A DNA stretch of 64,000 nt. It comes from Reticulitermes speratus. Its lineage: Eukaryota > Arthropoda > Insecta > Blattodea > Rhinotermitidae. Shown piece after piece: positions 46,791 to 59,505 of this stretch. The stretch lies in assembly GCA_021186555.1 (NCBI GenBank), contig JAJKFL010000012.1:2393244-2457243 (forward strand), in the 5' to 3' direction. Under the pieces are notes generated by a model that was not told the origin of the DNA, did not search any database, and saw only the letters and a list, made by a program, of their open reading frames with translations. Position numbers and translations under genes: made by a program. Each line of letters begins with the position of its first letter. Position 1 is the first letter of the stretch.

Positions 46791-49700
46791 TGACATGATA
46801 TTTGAATTGCGCTGCTTTGAAGATAATTTTATTTGAAGTGCAATGCATTTGTTTTATCTAGCCTCCATTTTGTCACATTGTAGGTAAGATTTACATGTTC
46901 ATTACAGGTTTACTGAATGAGTGCATTGTAATCCTGTTTCAGCAGTGTAGGGGATTCGGAATTAATTTCTGTGTTCCATAATAACCACCTGTTGCATAGT
47001 TACGGTGAATTTATGGTGCACATGGTGTTGGAAATATTGGCTCAGGTTGTACCGTTATTTTGAGTTTTAAGTCGTGGTGAGTGGGAAAATAGTTGCTTAC
47101 TGAGATGGGTCAGTGTCAGGTTAATGACTAGGAATTCACAGTTAATTACAGAAGGAATATTAATGTATGCACAGCATGCATTTTGTACGAATTCTGCAAG
47201 GGAAAAGAGAAAGTTACTGAACTGGTGATGAGGGATACCGTAGCTACTCGGTCAGGGGTGTTGAAAAATAGTGCACCTTATTGGAAGTAAATTTGATGGA
47301 GTATAAATGTTTTTTGCGTAATTCTTATAAGTTGTTAAAATAAGATCTCAAGATGTCAAGGTTATGCATTGAAAAGTTGCGCTATGTCCGTAAGTGGGTT
47401 TAAAGGCATGAAAATAGCAAGAAAATCTAACTTGGTAATGTATGTATGTATGGCACACCTCTGATGTATTTGACTAAGACAGAACTATTGTACTGAGAAT
47501 TATCCACTGTGATAGCCACAGTTATTGGAATGATGGAAGGGATTGACCATCTTGCAGGAATGTTTAATGTACATTGTTGGTGCAACTAATTGAAAATTAT
47601 TTCCTCCTGTGATTGTGTTCCTCTTCAGAATAGCTGATATCTGTTCTTACCTCAGTATCAAGAACATTTACAATTGCAAATTTTAGTGAGTTGAAAGCCA
47701 TGTGTTTTGTGTTTTATGTCCCTCCAGCCACATAAAGTCGAACCCTTCACAGCCGCACGTGTGTTGCTGTAGCCAGCTTTTCTGCACTGCAATCTTGTAG
47801 TACTGAGTGTGTAAGAATGCCAGTAGTGGTGCATCCGGTAATAGCTCTGTAACAAAATATTTGTATTCAAGCAGTCATCCCATTAACTTCTAAAGACTTG
47901 TGATGATGATATGTGGTCATAGAGGTGACTGAAATTTTGGACATGGTCATTGTTCATATGCAGATATTATAGTTCACTTTTGTCTCCAGGTGACTTCTTA
48001 TGTTTTGAATAAACATTCTTGGTCTTGACTCGTTAGATTAGAGACTGAGAAGGTCTTTCTAACTGGCCATTGGAGCCACCAGGAAATTTTGTTTCAAATG
48101 TTGTGCACAGTGATGTTGAAATGTGCAGTATCATTGTTATTCAAGCAGAATGATTTTATTTAACTGGTAACTGTTTGTTGACAGTGCTGGAAGTTGCAGT
48201 GTGACATGGGTGTCGTCAAATTAAGATGCCACGGCACGGAGCATGACAGAAAGCCAATACATGGGATTCACATGCAGCAGTCATCAAAATCTGTCATATC
48301 TTGTGCCTGTTCTCCCCATTTTGTGGCCTACCAATTTTCCTTTTCTTGCACACTCTCCATCATTACGGCTGCTGTGCACAGCCTATGGAGGAGTCTCTGA
48401 ACTAGGGGGATATTTAACAGTTACCACTGTCCAAAAGAGGAAACAGTTGAACAGACATCCACTGTAAGTACTTCTATGATCCAAGCTGCTAGTTGTTCAC
48501 ACAGTCTGTAAATTCTGTGCTTTTATGGAAACCAAAGGTTAATTACACATTTACAAGATTCTAGGATTGGAATCAGTTTAACCTACAGGCAGTCCTCCTC
48601 TAACATTGTGCCAAACGACATTGTTTTATCATAATGTTAACAAATTTCAGTGACCAAAGGTCCTGTCAAGAGTGCTGACAGTCAGCTGACAGCATGTTCA
48701 GCAGCCAAGCTGTCAGTATTTTAATAGAGTTATGAGAAAGAATTCTCTGTGTCACATTGCGTTGCCATGTTCACACCCTTCTCCAGCAATTCCTTTATAT
48801 GCTTTTGAGGATTCCTTTTTAAATCAAGAAACTGTTAGTATCTTATTAGTAACTTATTTATAAATGAGTTCATTGCCCACTTTATGTTGACCGCATTACA
48901 TCACAGTTGCAAAGTTCATCAAAAAAGAAAAGGAAAATTGCTTTACAAACGTGTATGTGTAATAATTAAATTGAGAGCAGCATAGGCAAGTTTACACGGG
49001 GATGGCTAGTAAGTACTCGTTTGAAGCCTTGTATTTCTGGCTTAATGGCAGCACGCTTGAGTGTAGTTGATTTTACTCATATAGTTTTATATCATTTGAT
49101 ACCTGCTGTTAGTTCCTCTTGGTGTTCTTCATTATGTTCAGTGGTATTGAGGGTTGCTACAGTTAATGTTTTGAGGTGTGTAAACTTTTGCTCCTGGAAA
49201 TTATAACTCGTGCCCAGTTTTGAAACCCATTCTCTTGTAATGTATGATAGGTTGCTTACCCTGGGCTAGAGTCCTTCATAAAGGACTGCCTACCATCACT
49301 GGTTCCTTTGCTAAATTTCTGTACATGGTTTAGAGTAATGTGCCTTGTTGAAGTTTCTTTAATACAGATTTTGAATTTGATATAAATGTAAACAGTGCCC
49401 AAGAATATGTGTAAAACTAAACATAATTGTTATAGAAGCACAGTGATCCTATTGTCCTATAAAGAACAATGGTATGCAGTCATAGTCATGACTGAAATTT
49501 TGGACATGACTAGCTTTCTTGATCTTCATACAGGGATTGAGAGTAGCTCTTTCTAAGTGGCCTGCCTGCATAAGTTTTCCCCTTGCACCAAGGGAATGGA
49601 ATTTAAAGGAGGCAGATGAAGTGTGTGAAATGTTGTGGGCTTTTAAAGTGGAATGGTGTACAATGTCCAAGATTTCAGGTATGATAGCGAAACCATAATC

Positions 49701-49968
49701 TGCATTAATTATTATGTTCATTAATTTTTGATAATGAAATGTTATGTTTTGTTGACAGTCTTGGAGAGATGGATGAAGGCTTGATGTGGATGCAGCAGCC
49801 AGCATCAGAGAAGGCTGACATGCAAATCCCGTGTCATGCACCATTGCTTTTGAACCTTTTCCAGCTTGTGCAAATGCACCATCTACATCTCCAACTGATT
49901 TTCCTCCACCTACAATTTCCCTTTGTTGTTTGAGCAGTTTTTAGGGTAAAGGATTTTGTAGTCATTTA
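46791..49968. other. Presumed intronic interval without recognisable exons
   Basis: Several AG-bounded short frames (for example near 48185 and 49760) have no matching donors and no family signal. No repeat element was identified with confidence. Confidence 0.35.
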
Positions 49969-49984
49969 AACAAATTAAGTGCCC

Positions 49985-52485
49985 AGTTTTACATCAAGAT
50001 CACAATGTGATTGTACAAGTGGTTTGTGTAGGGCCTCTAATTAGGTTCTAGATGCACCTGCTAAAGTAACCAAACTTGAGGTGTGCAAAGAGCATTTTCT
50101 GGTGTAGTAGGCCTATGTGGTGTGAAAGGGAAGGCTGATGTTAGTGACCTCACATGCCTACTGAAAAGACGGGCTGTTGGGCCATAATGAAATATCAGGT
50201 AACTAGCCCTGTGTCGTAGGCCTTAGTGAGGTAAACGAATGCCTTCCGATAATCACGTGTTTGCTTGTTGCGATGGTGCAACAATGGTAGTATTGGCCTG
50301 CGCACCTCAAATGTTTACTGAGTACATGGGTTGTTGAGGATTCATGGACTGTCACCTAAATTGGTTGCTTGGTCGCAGGTGGGGAGTTAAGCGTTTGGGG
50401 CTGTCAGGTGGGGAAGGGATATTTTGCCGGGGAATAGGATATCTCATTACATCTGTTGTGCTGATGCAATCTGAGTTGTAAGGATACGTGGTGTTGCAAA
50501 TATGATTCCCCTATCAGGTGTGTTTGCTGTATAGGCTGGTGAGGTTCTGATTTGAGGTGTTGCACACCCCTACCTACTTTTGTCATGCTTTTGGCTTGAA
50601 TAGCTAAGTTTGGTGCTGAGGAAATGGGTTGGTTTTGCGTTGTAGAAAAAAGGGTTTATTTGTGACAATGTGATTACTAGTGGGTGTGTGTAGGGCCTCT
50701 GATTAGGTTCTAGATGCACCTGCTAAAGTAACCAACCTGAGGTGTGTAACGAGCATTTCCTGGTGTCGTAGGCCTATGTGGTGTGAAAGGGAAGGCTGAT
50801 GTGAGTGACCTCACATGCCTACTGAAAAGACGGGCTGTTGGGCCATAGTGAAATATCAGGTAACTAGCCCTGTCTGTTGTCGTAGGCCTTAGTGAGGTAA
50901 ACGAATGCCTTCCGATAATCACGTGTTTGCTTGTTGCGATGGTGCAACAATGATAGTATTGGCCTGCGCACCTCAAATGGTTACTGAGTCATGGGTTGTT
51001 GAGGATTCATGGACTGTCACCTAAGTTGGTTGCTTGGTCGCAGGTGGGGAGCTAAGCGTTTGGGGCTGTCAGGTGGGGAAGGGATGTTTTGCCGGGGAAT
51101 AGGATATCTCATTACGTCTGTTGTGCTGATGCAATCTGAGTTGTAGGGTACGTGATGTTGCAAATATGATTCCCCTATCAGGTGTGTTTGCTGTATAGGC
51201 TGGTGAGGTTCTATTTTGAGGTGTTGCACACCCCTACCTACTGTTGTCATGCTTTTGGCTGGAATAGCTAAGTTTGGTGCTGAGGAAACGGGTTGGTTTT
51301 GCGTCGTAGAAAAAAGGTTTATTTGTGACAATGTGATTACTATTTGGTGTGTTTAGGGCCTCTGATTAAGTTCTAGATGCACCTGCTAAAGTAACCAAAC
51401 TTGAGGTGTGTAACGAGCATTTTCTGGTGTAGAAGGCCTATGTGGTGTGAAAGGGAAGGCTGATGTTAGTGACCTCACATGCCTACTGAAAGACGGGCTG
51501 TTGGGCCGTAATCAAATATCAGGTGACTAGCCCTGTCTGTTGTCGTAGGCCTTAGTGAGGTAAACGAATGCCTTCCGATAATCACGTGTTTGCTTGTTGC
51601 GATGGTGCAACAATGATAGTATTGGCCTGCGCACCTCAAATGTTTATTGAGTACATGGGTTGTTGAGGACTCATGGACTGTCACCTAAGTTGGTTGCTTG
51701 GTCGCAGGTGGGGAGTTAAGCGTTTGTGGCTGTTATGTGGGGAAGGGATTTTTTGCCGGGGAATAGGATATCTCATTACGTCTGTTGTGCTGATGCAGTC
51801 TGAGTTGTAAGGTACGTGGTGTTGCAAATATGATTCCCCTATCAGGTGTGTTTGCTGTATAGGCTGGTGAGGTTCTGTTTTGAGGTGTTGCACACCCCTA
51901 CCTACTGTTGTCATGCTTTTGGCTTGAATAGCTAAGCTTGGTGCTGAGGAAATGGGTTGGTTTTGCATCGTAGAAAAAAGGATTTATTTGTGACAATGTG
52001 ATTACTAGTTGGTGTGTTTAGGGCCTCTGATTAGGTTCTAGATGCACCTGCTAAAGTAACCAAACTTGAGGTGTGTAACGAGCATTTTCTGGTGTGTAGG
52101 CCTATGTGGTGTGAAAGGGAAGGCTGATGTGGTGACCTCACATGCCTACTGAAAAGACGGGCTGTTGGGCCCATAATGAAATATCAGGTAACTAGCCCTG
52201 TCTGTTGTTGTAGGCCTTAGTGAGGTAAACGAATGCCTTCCGATAATCAGTGTTTGCTTGTTGCGTTGGTGCAACAATGATAGTATTGGCCTGCGCACCT
52301 CAAATGTTTACTGAGTACATGGGTTGTTGAGGATTCATGGACTGTCACCTAAGTTGGTTGCTTGGTCGCAGGTGGGGAGTTAAGCGTTTGTGGCTGTCAG
52401 GTGGGGAAGGGATTTTGTGCCTGGGAATGGGATGTCTCATTACGTCTGTTGTGCTGATGAGATATGAGTTGTAAGGTACGTGTAA
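49985..52485. repeat. Macrosatellite, unit about 663 bp, 3.7 copies
   Basis: GGGCCTCT(A/G)ATTAGGTTC recurs at 50031, 50693, 51356 and 52021. All of GATGCACCTGCTAAAGTAAC, CCTTCCGATAATCACGTG and TGGGGAGTTAAGCGTTTG repeat in order. Copies differ by about 1-3 percent by eye; the last is cut at about 460 bp. No frame is conserved across copies. Confidence 0.9.
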
Positions 52486-52629
52486 GTTACTTGGAGCCTG
52501 GGACTTGGATATCTCAGTGACAGTTTATGTAATTGTGTTGGCATGTGGCATAGAATTGTTTCGAAATTGTTTAGGGGAAAATTGACTTTCCTGAGAGACA
52601 TGTATCCTCGTTTCTGCACCCGTCCTCAG

Positions 52630-52695
52630 ACCCATCCCGAGCGTAGAAGCATCAGCTCTTCATTCAAGCACAGTGTAGAAAATCTCCTGCTGAAG
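52630..52695 (+). CDS. Internal exon candidate of the downstream gene
   Basis: Reads THPERRSISSSFKHSVENLL-LK from acceptor CGTCCTCAG to donor GTAGGT, 22 codons in phase 0. The frame is open further left to an ATG at 52600. The composition (RRSISSSF, possible basophilic kinase site) looks protein-like, but the family is unknown and phase does not connect directly to the MAGR exon. Confidence 0.4.
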
Positions 52696-52854
52696 GTAGG
52701 TAATGCATGACAATTCTTTGCTTCTAGCACTGGTCTGCGTTTGCCTTAACATATTCATGTGTGATTTATTAGCATGTGTGGAGAATTGTCTAACAGTAGA
52801 TGCTTCTTTAAAAGCATCTAGAGGTTTAAGGTAGTTGTCTTGTGTTGCATATTA

Positions 52855-52868
52855 CCCCCCCCCCCCCC
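52855..52868. repeat. Poly-C run (14)
   Basis: Fourteen consecutive C. Confidence 0.9.
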
Positions 52869-53480
52869 TCCTTTGCTGAGTTAAATTGAAATGGTGATGC
52901 ACACTGTGTGAAATATTATTGGCGATTAGATGTTTCTAGAATTCAGGTTATACCGGCACCTTTATTTCGAGATTTAAATTGTGGGGAATGGAGAATGATT
53001 TGCTTTCTGAGGTGGGCGAGTTTGAAGTTTGACTAGGATTTCACAATTGTGGAAGGAAGATTGATTAATATATGCATTGCATGCATTTTGTGCAGGTTGT
53101 GGAAAAGGAAAGAAGCTAAACTTAATTAGAGTGGTGCTGAGAGAATCCATAGCTACTGAGTTTTGGGGTGTTGAAAAGTTATGTGTGATATTGAGAGTGG
53201 AGTTCATAGACTGCAAGATGAGTGTGGCTTACAGAAATAATTTTAGTTTATGCTGAGAATCATACAAAGTCAATAAATATGTTGTGTGGACGATGCACAG
53301 AGTTTCTTAGTGTCACAGTGCAGTAGGTGGTAACTATAGTTGCCGTTATGTGTTAAAGAGTTTAGACATGCTGTAGGGCAGTAATAGCAACCTAGCAAGA
53401 TGTGTGTCTTTCTTGTGAACTGTATGATGTGAATTGTGTTTTGTTCGTTTGTAGTGCTTCTGTAAGACACAATGCACTCG

Positions 53481-53630
53481 GCAGTGCCAGCGGCCACCTT
53501 CACTCAAAAGATAATGTGCACCATCAACAGGCATCCCATCTATGCTAGATTCCCTTTCATGGATGGTGAGTACCACACTGTTAAGTGCCACCAATCAGCT
53601 GCTGCCAGAGATGTTATGGAGATTGTGAAA
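53481..53630 (+). CDS. Internal exon candidate with a ubiquitin-like (FERM F1/RA-type) fragment
   Basis: PAATFTQKIMCTINRHPIYA then RFPFMDGEYHTVKCHQSAAA and RDVMEI. The pattern F.MDG.Y.TV...SA.A.DVMEIV resembles the first ubiquitin-like lobe of FERM or Ras-association domains. Acceptor CACTCGGCAG; possible donors are GTGAGT at 53567 or GTGAAA at 53631. The reading continues across the first donor in a protein-like way, so the end is uncertain. Confidence 0.4.
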
Positions 53631-54336
53631 AAGAAAGAACAGTTAAATCTAATATGCAAAGGAAATATTTGTTGCAGCAGGAGACGGAGAAGAATGTATG
53701 TTGAGGTGCTTCATGATTTGTTGTGCTTACCAATTATTATCTGGGTGATAATATGGTGAAGGATGATATGGGTGGGTTAGAAGAGAAATATGTACAGGGT
53801 TTTGGTGGGGAAACGTGAAGGAACAGGGCCAAGTGGAAGGCTTAGGCGTAGATAAGAGGGTATTATATTATTATGGATTGTAAAGAAGTAAGATGGGGGG
53901 TCATGAGCTGGATTTATGTGGTTCAGGACAGGGAGATGTGGCAGACTGTACTGAACATGGTAACAAACTTTCGGGTTCCATAAAATGCAGGGAATTTCTT
54001 GACTAACTGAGGAACTGTTAGCTGCTCAAGAAATACTCTGCTGCATGTAGTTGGTTAGCCAACTGAACGGCTGTGATTGTTTTGCTCTGTTCACTGTGTG
54101 TAAACATTAAAATTGCTGTCATTTTGTGTCACTTCCTTTGAATTCTGATAATGCAGAATTCCTTGAAGGTGCAGTATGTTAGTCACAATTGTTTCTGTCT
54201 GCAACACCACACGGTATCACATTCCAGAAGAGAGTAATCTTCATTTTGCTGGATGGCAGCATTATCATGATTTAAATGAGTGGCATGTGATAATGAGAGT
54301 TTTAATTTAAATATCTGACGCACAGAGGGCACTGCA

Positions 54337-54590
54337 GGTGGGATAGCTCAGACAGTACAGTGACTAGGCTACAGGCGGACAACCCAGGCGTTGATTCCAA
54401 AACACTTATTAAGGCCCTGGGGCCTACCCAGTCTCCTCCTATTCAATGGTTACTGGTGGCTGCTACCGCAGGATTAAAGCAGTCAGGGCATGAGGCTGAC
54501 CACTCATATCGATCTAGTAGTACCAAGGTTAAGAATGAGTGGCGTTATACCTTGATGCCCCTGTGTGTGCCTTCATGGTGTGCACAGGGA
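54337..54590 (+). mobile_element. Old tRNA-derived SINE (family A)
   Basis: GGTGGGATAGCTCAGACAGT head, GGCCTACCCAGTCTCC, GTACCAAGGTTAAGAATGAG and CCTTCATGGTGTGCACAGGG. Confidence 0.65.
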
Positions 54591-54944
54591 CATCTTTACA
54601 TAACTCATCAGAAAATGAAAGCAGGAGATTAAAATTGTGGCATCCTGAGCTATAGTGCTGCTCTGAACTGCCTCATGATTATCACTGGCAATGAGAAGAA
54701 AAATAGTAAGGTCATCCTTACATCCCCAATTTTTTTTTTTTAACTAATTTTCAAGATTAAGACTTCTGGGATATGATGCTGTGTCACTGGGTGAGAAAAG
54801 TGTTGGGAACTGTGTGTCCACTTACAACAGTGCCACATCCCAGAAGGCTTTAATCCTAGGTAAGATCTATGTTTGATGTATGTGTGTGGAGTATTGTAGG
54901 TTATGTTTGATGTCCGGTGTTTGTATCATGGTGTTGCTTGCAGG

Positions 54945-54992
54945 CGTTCCAGATTGCCGGCTTCATTCGAGAGTACAATGAAGTGCTTTAGC
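54945..54992 (+). CDS. Terminal exon candidate of the downstream gene
   Basis: After the acceptor GCTTGCAG the frame reads AFQIAGFIREYNEVL and stops at TAG. It is a short amphipathic helix, a plausible C-terminus; final helices of FERM F3 lobes look similar, which would agree with the candidate exon at 53481. The exons that should lie between them were not found. Confidence 0.5.
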
Positions 54993-55574
54993 AGTCCCCT
55001 CAGCACGTGAGACGCAGGGACGAACAACGCAAAAACGCGAAGTGGAACACTACTAGACCAGTTAGCATTTACACAAATCTGTGTCTGTCAAACATTCTGT
55101 CACAAGTTAGATGCGGCCTGCAGAGTTACGTGTCTGCTTTGTTGAGACCAAGCTGCTGTCTGTAGAATGCTTTGAGTTTGGAAGAGTAGCAGATTATCAG
55201 CTCAGCCTCCAGAGCGTAATGAAGATATTTTCTTGACGAAATGCAGAGTCTCGACAGCGTTGTGTGCAGTGTGCGTAGTCATTATGTATGTCTCTGCCGA
55301 ATTCTTATCCTCGCTGTGCAATCTGATAATCACAGCAACGTGTGTGAGTAAGTTACATGTTGTGATCGCATAATCCCCAGTTATAGGCTTTGAGTTATCT
55401 TTTGTGGACAGTGTTATAGGTGTATTAATTGAGGTATTTAAGTACTTAAGGTAAGTAAGTGAGTGGACGATGTTTTTACCAGCATACGTACAGCGTAATT
55501 ATTGACTCATATCGTTAATCTAATTATTTACTGTGTATCTATAACATTGTATTTGAGTGTAAAGTGTAGTGTAC

Positions 55575-55580
55575 AATAAA
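55575..55580 (+). promoter_or_regulatory. Candidate poly(A) signal of the downstream gene
   Basis: AATAAA about 590 bases after the TAG at 54990, following a plausible 3' UTR. Confidence 0.5.
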
Positions 55581-55599
55581 ATATGTTTACCATCCCACC

Positions 55600-56679
55600 T
55601 TCCCTTCCCACCTTCCTAGGAAATTGTTTTTGCATTTGGCTTTCATTATGTATAAAGTTTGTGGAGCAGAGCAGAGTAGTGGACACGGTAAGAACAAGAA
55701 AGTAGGGCATTGCAGAGCTAGCAGGGGAGTTCCTGCAGGGACTGATAGGCAGGGAAGTGTTGTCGGTACAGTGACTAGCTATGGGAGTGGTTACCAGAGT
55801 TTAAAACTTGTGTTGTGTAGGTTATCATATGTTCATTGGTTAGAAGACTGCAAAGGGAAGTTACATACAGGAAGGTGTGAAGGTATGCCTTGTTAAGTAG
55901 GGTTAGCATTTATGCATACAACCGGGATTCGATCTGTAATGTACTCTGTGTAAAGATGCTATGCATTGTATAGGAGGCTGGGTGGGCTTAAGACTGAAGA
56001 GTAAAGTCTTGCTACTCCGCCAGGGTGCTTGCAGCGTTAGGGTGTATTCATTCTTTTTCTCATCCACGTGCTATTCGTCTGTTGGCAAGGAAGATAAATA
56101 GTGATGGCGGAAGTAATCGGCATCGTGTTAGATGAGATCTGCGCTGTGTGGATTCGGGCGTCGTGTTGTAATTGTTCACTGAGGAGAAAGTGGCGCCGTG
56201 ACGTAATCACGAGGGTACTCTCCGGTTGGTAATCGGCGTATAGGCAGCCAATAGAGTTGAAAGGAAGGGTGGATAGAGACAAAGGAGTGTAGCCAACTAA
56301 GGCTGATGGGAAACGTGTATAGAATAAAGTAAGAGAAAGGGAGGATAATGTAAAGGTAAAAATACAAAGTGTGAGAATTAAACAAATTAGCGGAAGAAAA
56401 CCCAAAACACCGTGATGGAGGGGAACGCATAAAGTGGCTGGTGGGTTACCTAGGCGGAAACCGGTCCCAGCGCGCGCGAATCACTGCCTTGTGAGTGCTA
56501 GGAGAAAAAATGTGTGGATTGGAGCAATAACGAGGAAGGGAAATAGACCAAATGAATAATAAAATGAGAAATTGAAATAAAAGTAGAGGAATGTGAATTT
56601 AAAAAATTCGGTGTTTCAAGCTACGACTTAACCTCAAATTGTACGTAAAACGTCACGCCGACAAGTTGAATGTTGGCGG

Positions 56680-56680
<1 letters not shown>
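55600..56680. other. Non-genic interval
   Basis: Purine-rich stretches on the plus strand, a small GCGCGCG patch near 56475. No gene recognised. Confidence 0.4.

Positions 56681-56681
<1 letters not shown>

Positions 56682-56725
<44 letters not shown>
56682..56725. repeat. Poly-T run (44)
   Basis: Forty-four consecutive T after GGCGGGG. It could be the reverse complement of a retroposed poly(A) tail belonging to the broken element to its right. Confidence 0.9.
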
Positions 56726-56726
<1 letters not shown>

Positions 56727-56872
56727 TGGGTGTTAAAACGTTTTAGCTGCTTCAGTGAGGGAAGGGCAAAGAAAGAAGTATACTGTATTGGAGTTTGTAT
56801 TTTTTCAGAAATTTTTACAACTTGTTATATGTATGTGTTTATGTCTCTGTAATGGTTAGCCGTGGCTTGTGG

Positions 56873-57550
56873 TATGAGAAGTAGGTCGCGTAGTTTACGC
56901 TCTTGAGATTGGAGAGACGCCTGGTGAAGATGTGATCTATCGCGCTGCCGCCGAGCGTGGTAGATTGCGCGGTATCGTTGCGGATTTCTAGACCGAGTTC
57001 TTTCATGAATTCGATGAACCAGTCGTTATTCTTGCCGGGACGAGCATCTAGGTTGAAGTCCTAGGCATATTCCTTACCTTTCAAACTATGTATCGTTCAC
57101 TGCTGTAGTCGAAGTAGGCGCGGATACTGTTAAGAAACGTAGGTAACGCGAAAGTCTGACACCGGAGCGCCGAGGTAACCCACCTTTGTGCACCGAAATG
57201 TAAGACGTTTTAAGTCGAAATATTTTTGTTTGTTCTCTGGAATTCTATAGGTGGTGCTAGTCACTTTGCAAATGCATAAATTAGGATCGACATGACCGTG
57301 CAGAAAATTCAAGTGAAGACATGGACTGTAACTGTGACGTAGATTTGGTCGTCCACAATAGGGATCTGTCTTGCCCTTGTTCTGTTGGATAGGTATTCTG
57401 AGTGAGCAGGCACTAAATGCGAGGTGTAGTTATTCTTTGTGATTAGTTGGGAAGAATCGTCCGCTAAAATCATTGGCGGTGTTGAGATGGGGGCGACATA
57501 CGGTAATCAATTTAGCGGTGTTTTACGTCGCGCTACGACTTGCTTAGCCT
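56873..57550 (-). pseudogene. Broken endonuclease/exonuclease/phosphatase-like ORF of a mobile element
   Basis: Minus-strand pieces read LHGHVDPNLCICKVTSTTYR, CTKVGYLGAPVSDFRVTY, DFNLDARPGKNNDWFIEFMK and STTLGGSAIDHIF. The DFNxD and STT...IDHIF motifs are those of endonuclease/exonuclease/phosphatase domains in mobile elements. It is broken at several points and ends near a 44-base poly-T. The element class (Helitron-associated, LINE-like or other) is not settled. Confidence 0.5.
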
Positions 57551-57559
57551 TGTATTCAT

Positions 57560-58180
57560 TTCATTTATAGCTTTCAAGGTTACTGGGTTAACTCGAGGCC
57601 GTCTGGTTCAGTTCGTACTGGCGATGATTGTGCGAAGTGCCATTCTTGTTAGTGAAAGTGGTGACAGGATTATGGCTTTGGTAACAATCTAAGAATAGAG
57701 AGAGTCCTAGGTATAATGGCGATACGAACATTACAGATTTTATCAGTGTGGCTGCCTTGGTTGTTTTATTACGGTGTGGACAAATGGTGCTCTAGATTGA
57801 AGTTTTTCCTGCTCCACTTCCTACTGTTTGGCAGTTTTTTTAAATCCGTTTTAATTGGGTGGTAGTTCTGAGAATCTCTGTTCTGCTAGGGGGAGGTTCA
57901 TAATCATTCAATTGATTCATTGTGTGTTGGGAGCAAGATTTGTCGGTTATACGTAACTGGGCCTTATTTGGGTTTGTAGTAAGCCTGGTAAATTGTGGGA
58001 ATCATTGAATAAATCCTGCCATTATTGCGAAATATTGATTGGAATTAGTGGAAGTGGACAACCTACGCAGGACGTGTCTTATAATACACTGTCGTTTGAA
58101 TTTCAAGCACTGCCCTGGTTAGTCCTATCGTAAGTACGAATATATACCCTAGTCCTCACAGACAAGGTCTATACAAGTGG
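57560..58180. other. Non-genic interval
   Basis: No exon-like frame or recognised repeat. Confidence 0.35.
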
Positions 58181-58189
58181 TGCGCTGTT

Positions 58190-58340
58190 GTGAACACAGT
58201 GATGGACCTCTCAGTTTCATTAAATGCAATAATTTCTTGACCCTTGAAGATGGGACCGACACGTTGTCCGAAACGTCGGTGAAGGATTACCACTCGACGC
58301 TGCATAATATCCCAGAAGAGCATAAATCTCTGAAAGTTAT
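58190..58340. repeat. Foldback-family arm with a hammerhead-like core
   Basis: CTTGAAGATGGGACCGACAC followed by GTTGTCCGAAACGTCGG, then ATATCCCAGAAGAGCATAAA. GGAC/GTCC pair before GAAAC, as in a hammerhead stem II. Confidence 0.45.
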
Positions 58341-58962
58341 GTAATTTCATCCCTCTTTGTCACGGATTAACATTGACTGCACATTCATCCGCGGCCCGTT
58401 CGTTACGTCTTGTACTCGTAGATCAGATTTAATCTGTGCCCTAATCCGTGGTTTGTCTGAAATTTCATTCAAAAAGTGTGGCGCAATTTGTTGTCTGTGT
58501 TCCAATTTTAAACTGCGTGGATGTTATAACAGCGGTAATAATGGCAAAGGTAAGATTTGTAAAGGCATAAGGATCAATATAATCAATAGTTATAATTTAA
58601 AAAATCGATTTTGGGCTATATTTATGTAAAACTACGGATCGAACTCCATTCCACCATTGCACAGTCATTTCTGCCTTAAATGAAGGGCGATGATTGAACT
58701 CAGTATACGGACTATTGTGGGTTACGCTTTTATGGAATTAAAAACGTCTTAGAATGTAAGTTATGACGGCCAAACATGTAGCACGAAAGCAATGGCGTAG
58801 CTGCATTTTTGGCGCCGGGGGCGAGTAATCGATATGACCGCCCAAACGGGAATCATGAACTTAAAAAATCACAGTCATTTGTTATATTACCTTTTACAGA
58901 GAAGCACTAGTTTACCGCTAGCACAACTTTAATGATGTTAATGGTAATGAGTCATATTACTA

Positions 58963-59001
58963 AGGCAACGTGTTTCAACCAAACATGGTCATCTTCAGGC
59001 C
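58963..59001 (-). ncRNA. Hammerhead-like motif (minus)
   Basis: Minus strand: GGC, CTGAAGA, GACCA/TGGTT stem II, GAAA, ACACGT, T, GCC. Stem I GGC/GCC pairs. Confidence 0.45.
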
Positions 59002-59462
59002 ATCCAATACCCTAAGAAGTGGAAATGTTACAATTGCATTAAAATGTGTTAAACAGGCAGAGGTCTTAGTATTTACAATTAATATAGTACACTTTGCTTG
59101 TCGACACTAATACAAGAACAGTATTTATCAACAGATACTTTCTGTATGTCACACATCACCACAAGCTGAAGGAATCTTCCAGGGAAGATTACAGTTTTTA
59201 AAACTCCATAATATTGATGTAAACCTTTTAACGATATAGCTGATACGTCGCATATAATTACAGATCTCTGTTAATAGTAATAGAATGACAAGCACTATAT
59301 AAATTGTATGATTGAGATCGCAGTCTTTGTCTAACACTTGTTTTAATGCAAGATGACCTGATTGCTTGTAACATGTTGTCTTATTAATGTGACTTCTTCT
59401 CACCTCAACATATTTTTATCAAAATATTATTAAGTAATTGTTTTATACAACAATTAATGTAC

Positions 59463-59505
59463 TCCCTGATGATGGACCAGTAAGGCCTGAAACAAGGCAT
59501 GAAAC
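59463..59505 (+). ncRNA. Degenerate hammerhead motif (plus)
   Basis: CTGATGA at 59466-59472 and GAAAC are present, but stem II (GGACC...GGCCT) is imperfect. Confidence 0.35.

Noticed and set aside
48194-48467. Open frames near 48.2 kb with a cysteine/histidine-rich translation.
   Set aside because: No exon borders of matching phase, overlapping frames of equal quality, and no recognisable family.
55528-55896. Short frames around 55.5-55.9 kb.
   Set aside because: They overlap the presumed 3' UTR and poly(A) site and show no family signal.
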